Shown piece by piece: positions 13,687 through 16,076 of a DNA stretch of 16,076 nt (the stretch's first letter is position 1; each line of letters begins with the position of its first letter). Source of the DNA: Desulfovibrionaceae bacterium UBA3823 (lineage in GTDB: Bacteria > Desulfobacterota > Desulfovibrionia > Desulfovibrionales > Desulfovibrionaceae). Below the pieces are notes generated by a model. That model did no database searches, had not been told where the DNA came from, and was given only the letters and a program-made list of their open reading frames with translations. The stretch is taken from assembly GCA_002369295.1 (NCBI GenBank), contig DFDR01000124.1, forward strand, positions 6,585 through 22,660, in the 5' to 3' direction. The position numbers were made by a program, and so were the translations under genes.

Positions 13687-13799
13687 CTGCCTGGGGCGGG
13701 GGAGAACCGCCAAGCGTCCACTCGGCCTGCCAGTCAGCCAGCCAGCGGGCCGGACAGCCTGCGGGGCGTGGGTTCAGCCCCCTTGGCGGGGGCGCAGGC

Positions 13800-14693
13800 C
13801 TAGTAGAGCCTGGAGTTGGGGATGTAGCCCCGCCTCGGCGCCGGTCTGGTCGCCTCCTTCAGAATTTCCTGGCGCAGCTCATCGATAGTCTTCTGGTAGC
13901 GCAGCATGCGGGCCACGTTGCGGTTCTCGATGTAGGGAAGCATTCTCGAGCCGGAGCGTGCCACGCGGGCCGCGTTGCACAGCAGGCGCAGTATCAGGAG
14001 GGGGCCGGCATCGGCCGAGACCTGGGTCTCGATGGCTTCGGAGATCTTGGTGCCGCCGCGCATGGCGCGCTGGATGCCGGCGATGCGGTCGGCGTCGCCG
14101 GGATTCTCGATGACGGGCGCGAAGACCGTGCCGATATGGTCCTCGCTCGCCTTGATGACCTTGAGGCACTCGGCATTGGAGGGGGAGAAGTAGATGACGG
14201 TGTCGGCCATCTGGGGCTCGCCCGAGATGGCCCAGGGCGCGCCGAAGGTCTCGTTGATGGCAAGGCCGCTGGTCGTGACGAAGGGAATGAGCCAGAGGAT
14301 GCCTATGGCCTTGCGCAGGGCGCTGGGCTTGGGAACGGCGATGCCGGCCAGGACGAAGGAGAGGAAGAGCATGCCGCCGACGGCCATGCACTGCAGGCAG
14401 GGGCCCGTGAGGGTGAGCAGGGCGAGCAGGCAGGCATCGGCTAGGAGCGCCAGCGCGCAGAGGGGCCGCAGGACATGCCGGCGCAGGACGGGCACCGCAA
14501 AGGAGACGCCTATGGCAAGGAAGGCGAGGGCGCCCATCGCCCAGGTGACGACATTCTCGCCATAGATGCGGCAGCCTGAGGTGCGGCAGGGGAAGGCCTC
14601 GAAGCCGAAGAGGTTGGGCAGGCACAGGAGGAAGCCGAGCACGGCGGGAAGGGCCGCTGGAAAAAGCAGGAGGGTTTTCTGGAGGCTGTTCAC
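13800..14693 (-). CDS. VKOR-like membrane protein with C-terminal thioredoxin-like domain
   Basis: The 297-residue product has about five membrane helices (roughly 5-25, 50-70, 75-95, 100-120, 128-147). A Cys pair lies in the first loop (Cys36 and Cys41, CRTSGC) and a C-x-x-C at Cys99-Cys102 (GPCLQCM). This is the layout of VKOR-like quinone-linked thiol oxidoreductases that reoxidise DsbA-type partners. Residues 162-230 resemble a thioredoxin-like fold (DTVIYFSPSNAEC), but with a single Cys176 where a C-x-x-C would be expected. The C-terminal 60 residues are basic. The start is GTG at 14691-14693, supported by AAGGAG 6 nt upstream; the ATG further up at 14747 has less support. Family assignment is moderate; it is based on topology and cysteines. 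Confidence 0.6.
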   Translation of the reverse strand: MNSLQKTLLLFPAALPAVLGFLLCLPNLFGFEAFPCRTSGCRIYGENVVTWAMGALAFLAIGVSFAVPVLRRHVLRPLCALALLADACLLALLTLTGPCLQCMAVGGMLFLSFVLAGIAVPKPSALRKAIGILWLIPFVTTSGLAINETFGAPWAISGEPQMADTVIYFSPSNAECLKVIKASEDHIGTVFAPVIENPGDADRIAGIQRAMRGGTKISEAIETQVSADAGPLLILRLLCNAARVARSGSRMLPYIENRNVARMLRYQKTIDELRQEILKEATRPAPRRGYIPNSRLY

Positions 14694-14755
14694 GGGCGAC
14701 TCCTTCGTTGGGCCTGAGGGATGAGGAACTGGCCTTGGCGGAAGCATCCGGCAGG

Positions 14756-14779
14756 GCGCTAGGATGTATAGCGCTTTTT
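14756..14779. promoter_or_regulatory. Palindrome with T-run overlapping a -10-like box upstream of the VKOR-like gene
   Basis: GCGCTA (14756-14761) and TAGCGC (14769-14774) form an inverted repeat followed by TTTTT on the plus strand. On the minus strand the same bases give TATACA (14765-14770), a good -10 for the VKOR-like gene, but no good -35 is present. It could be a plus-strand terminator or an operator over the promoter. No gene was recognised in 14694-15038. Confidence 0.35.
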
Positions 14780-15038
14780 GCAGGCTCCTGCCACATGCTT
14801 GTCAGCCATTGTCTGCCCGGACAAGGCCCCCGTCCCAAGGCGGCGCGGCCGTCTTCCCGCCCCGGGGACAGGCCTGAACCTGCGCGGGCCCGGAAGTCTT
14901 GGACGCCTGGCAGAGAGGCCTTCAGCGGCTGCCTGAACACGCTTGCGCCTGTTCGCAAGCTCTCGTGATTTCATCACACCCCCCACAGGAGACCCGCGTT
15001 GCACGTGAATCGAGACCCAGAGACGATTGCGATCGTGT

Positions 15039-15145
15039 TTATTCGGGAAGAATAGTTGTCAATGCAAAGCCATATTGCAATGTATTTTTGAGAATCTCGT
15101 CTAACACGTCTTTTATGAGTTTCTCTTTAAACAATGATATAATAC
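15039..15145 (-). pseudogene. Short coding remnant downstream of the decayed ATPase
   Basis: Starting just below the ATPase frame's final stop, a start-less minus-strand frame of about 35 codons contains KEKLIKDVLDEILKNTLQYG and ends ALTTILPE before TAA at 15039-15041. Its position immediately after an ATPase, and its resemblance to the first helix and strand of DUF4276-type TOPRIM proteins (where an EGxTE motif would precede it), suggest a remnant of a partner gene. The E-G motif itself is not visible. This is weakly supported. Confidence 0.3.
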
Positions 15146-15151
15146 ATACTA

Positions 15152-16076
15152 TTATTTAATCAAAGCTCTTTGATTCCATAGAGATCCAAGAAGATCTCCT
15201 GATTCATACAATTCTTTAGCAAATGGAATATCTATTGCACGTTTTATCATAGTAAAACCATCTTTTTTATCTAAACAATAAATAGAGTTTAACGAAAAAT
15301 TGTTTAGAAAATATGGCGAATACGTCGATATAAAAACTTGATTTTTGCATGAGTAACTTTGAAATTATTCAGCTAATTCAGCAAGTAATGATGGATACAG
15401 TTGGTGTTCAGGTTTTTCAACGCAAAGCAATGCATGACGATTTAGATAGTGAAGCAAAATAAGATACATGAGCATCTTGATTGCGCCATCTGATACAAAT
15501 TGTGCAGAAAAGGGATGCTGAAATTTTCCGTCTTGAAAACGAAGGACGATATAACCATCTTGTGTTTCCTGAACTTCAATATTTTCTACTTCAGGAACAT
15601 AACATTTTATTTTTTTAATAATTTTATTAAATAGATCAGGATTGTTGTCATGAATAAATTTTGTTACAACAGATAGATTATCGCCAGTTCTTGTTAGCCG
15701 TTCTGTATATTTGGCATCGTTTCGCTCTCTGGTGGCATCAATGCGAAAATCGGAAACATGCCAATCCTCAATTATTCTTCGAAGAGAGGAAATAGTTTCA
15801 AAATTTTTAAATTGACCAAGTCCTTTGATGGCAAGAATATCAGGAGACTCTAATTGTAGTTCTTTCACTTGTGCGAGTTTGATGTCTTCATATTGATTGA
15901 GTTCTCCTGAAACTGCAAATCCTGCACCGCGAAAAAAATTTAATACCTTCAGTGGCGTCGCTTTTTTACAATGCTGTAAACGTACAACTTCATTATGTAC
16001 TACGGCAACATTGTTTTTATTTAATCCAATTGATAGTTCATATGTAATTATATGCTTATTTTGAGATTGTCTAAAT
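15152..16076 (-). pseudogene. AAA-21/AAA-15 ATPase, interrupted by a stop and cut by the window edge
   Basis: The minus-strand frame enters from the right edge and runs to TAA at 15365-15367. The same frame then continues with no other stop to TAA at 15152-15154. The upstream part has the ABC-like signature FVSDGAIKMLMYLILLHYL and Walker B. The part after the stop has the H-loop region NQVFISTYSPYFLN and a typical C-terminal segment (YCLDKKDGFTMIKRA). The stop falls at AE-stop-FQSY, where the family usually has a Glu, so GAA to TAA is likely. Two more changes hit key residues: Walker B reads LLCVEKPEHQLYP where EEPENQLYP is expected (catalytic Glu to Lys), and the H-loop His is Tyr. Walker A lies outside the window. 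It is AT-rich like the module at 847-2810. A GTG at 15866-15868 is not a credible start because the frame is open and protein-like above it. Confidence 0.75.

Noticed and set aside
14775..14789. Sigma54-type promoter (TGGCAG then CTGC, minus strand) upstream of the VKOR-like gene
   Set aside because: The spacing between the two elements is one base short of the required distance.

Overview
The window looks like chromosomal DNA of a sulfate-reducing deltaproteobacterium of the Desulfovibrio group (Desulfovibrionaceae). The evidence is a very GC-rich core with strong G/C third-position bias, a mannose-type PTS IID gene beside HPr and enzyme I, a second-type DnaA-like protein, a cytoplasmic molybdopterin enzyme, and gene order smpB / ptsI / HPr / EIID / rsmI / rnhB / rplS. 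Family assignments come from reading motifs, not from searches.

Layout. 1-66 is the 3' end of a hisA-like gene, followed by a good intrinsic terminator. 125-490 is gene-poor and holds a 14-bp direct repeat. 491-651 carries a second, diverged copy of the hisA tail plus its terminator. 847-2810 is an AT-rich two-gene operon on the minus strand: an AAA-15/AAA-21 (OLD/RecF-like) ATPase followed by a TOPRIM-type nuclease-like protein. This is probably an anti-phage or other mobile-element conflict module. 2960-8693 is a GC-rich minus-strand core block, in transcription order rplS, rnhB, rsmI, EIID, HPr, ptsI, smpB. Several of these genes overlap or nearly touch. rplS has a near-perfect sigma70 promoter, a roughly 250-nt structured leader, and an intrinsic terminator between it and rnhB.

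From 9547 the direction changes: a DnaA paralogue with a degenerate ATPase site, then an orphan Cys-ligated molybdopterin oxidoreductase, both on the plus strand. Convergent to these is a VKOR-like membrane protein with a C-terminal thioredoxin-like domain (13800-14693). At about 15000 base composition becomes AT-rich again. 15152-16076 is a decayed AAA-21 ATPase with an internal TAA and substituted Walker B and H-loop residues. Just downstream of it is a short fragment that may be the remnant of a TOPRIM partner.

How the genes fit together. The core block links ribosome function (L19, 16S rRNA methylation, trans-translation), RNase HII and the PTS phosphorelay, where EI passes phosphate from PEP to HPr and the IID subunit belongs to a membrane permease whose other subunits are not here. 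The core is bracketed by one intact and one broken ATPase/TOPRIM-type module. Tandem minisatellite-like repeats recur, most strikingly nine copies of a 12-bp unit encoding an N-terminal extension of RsmI.
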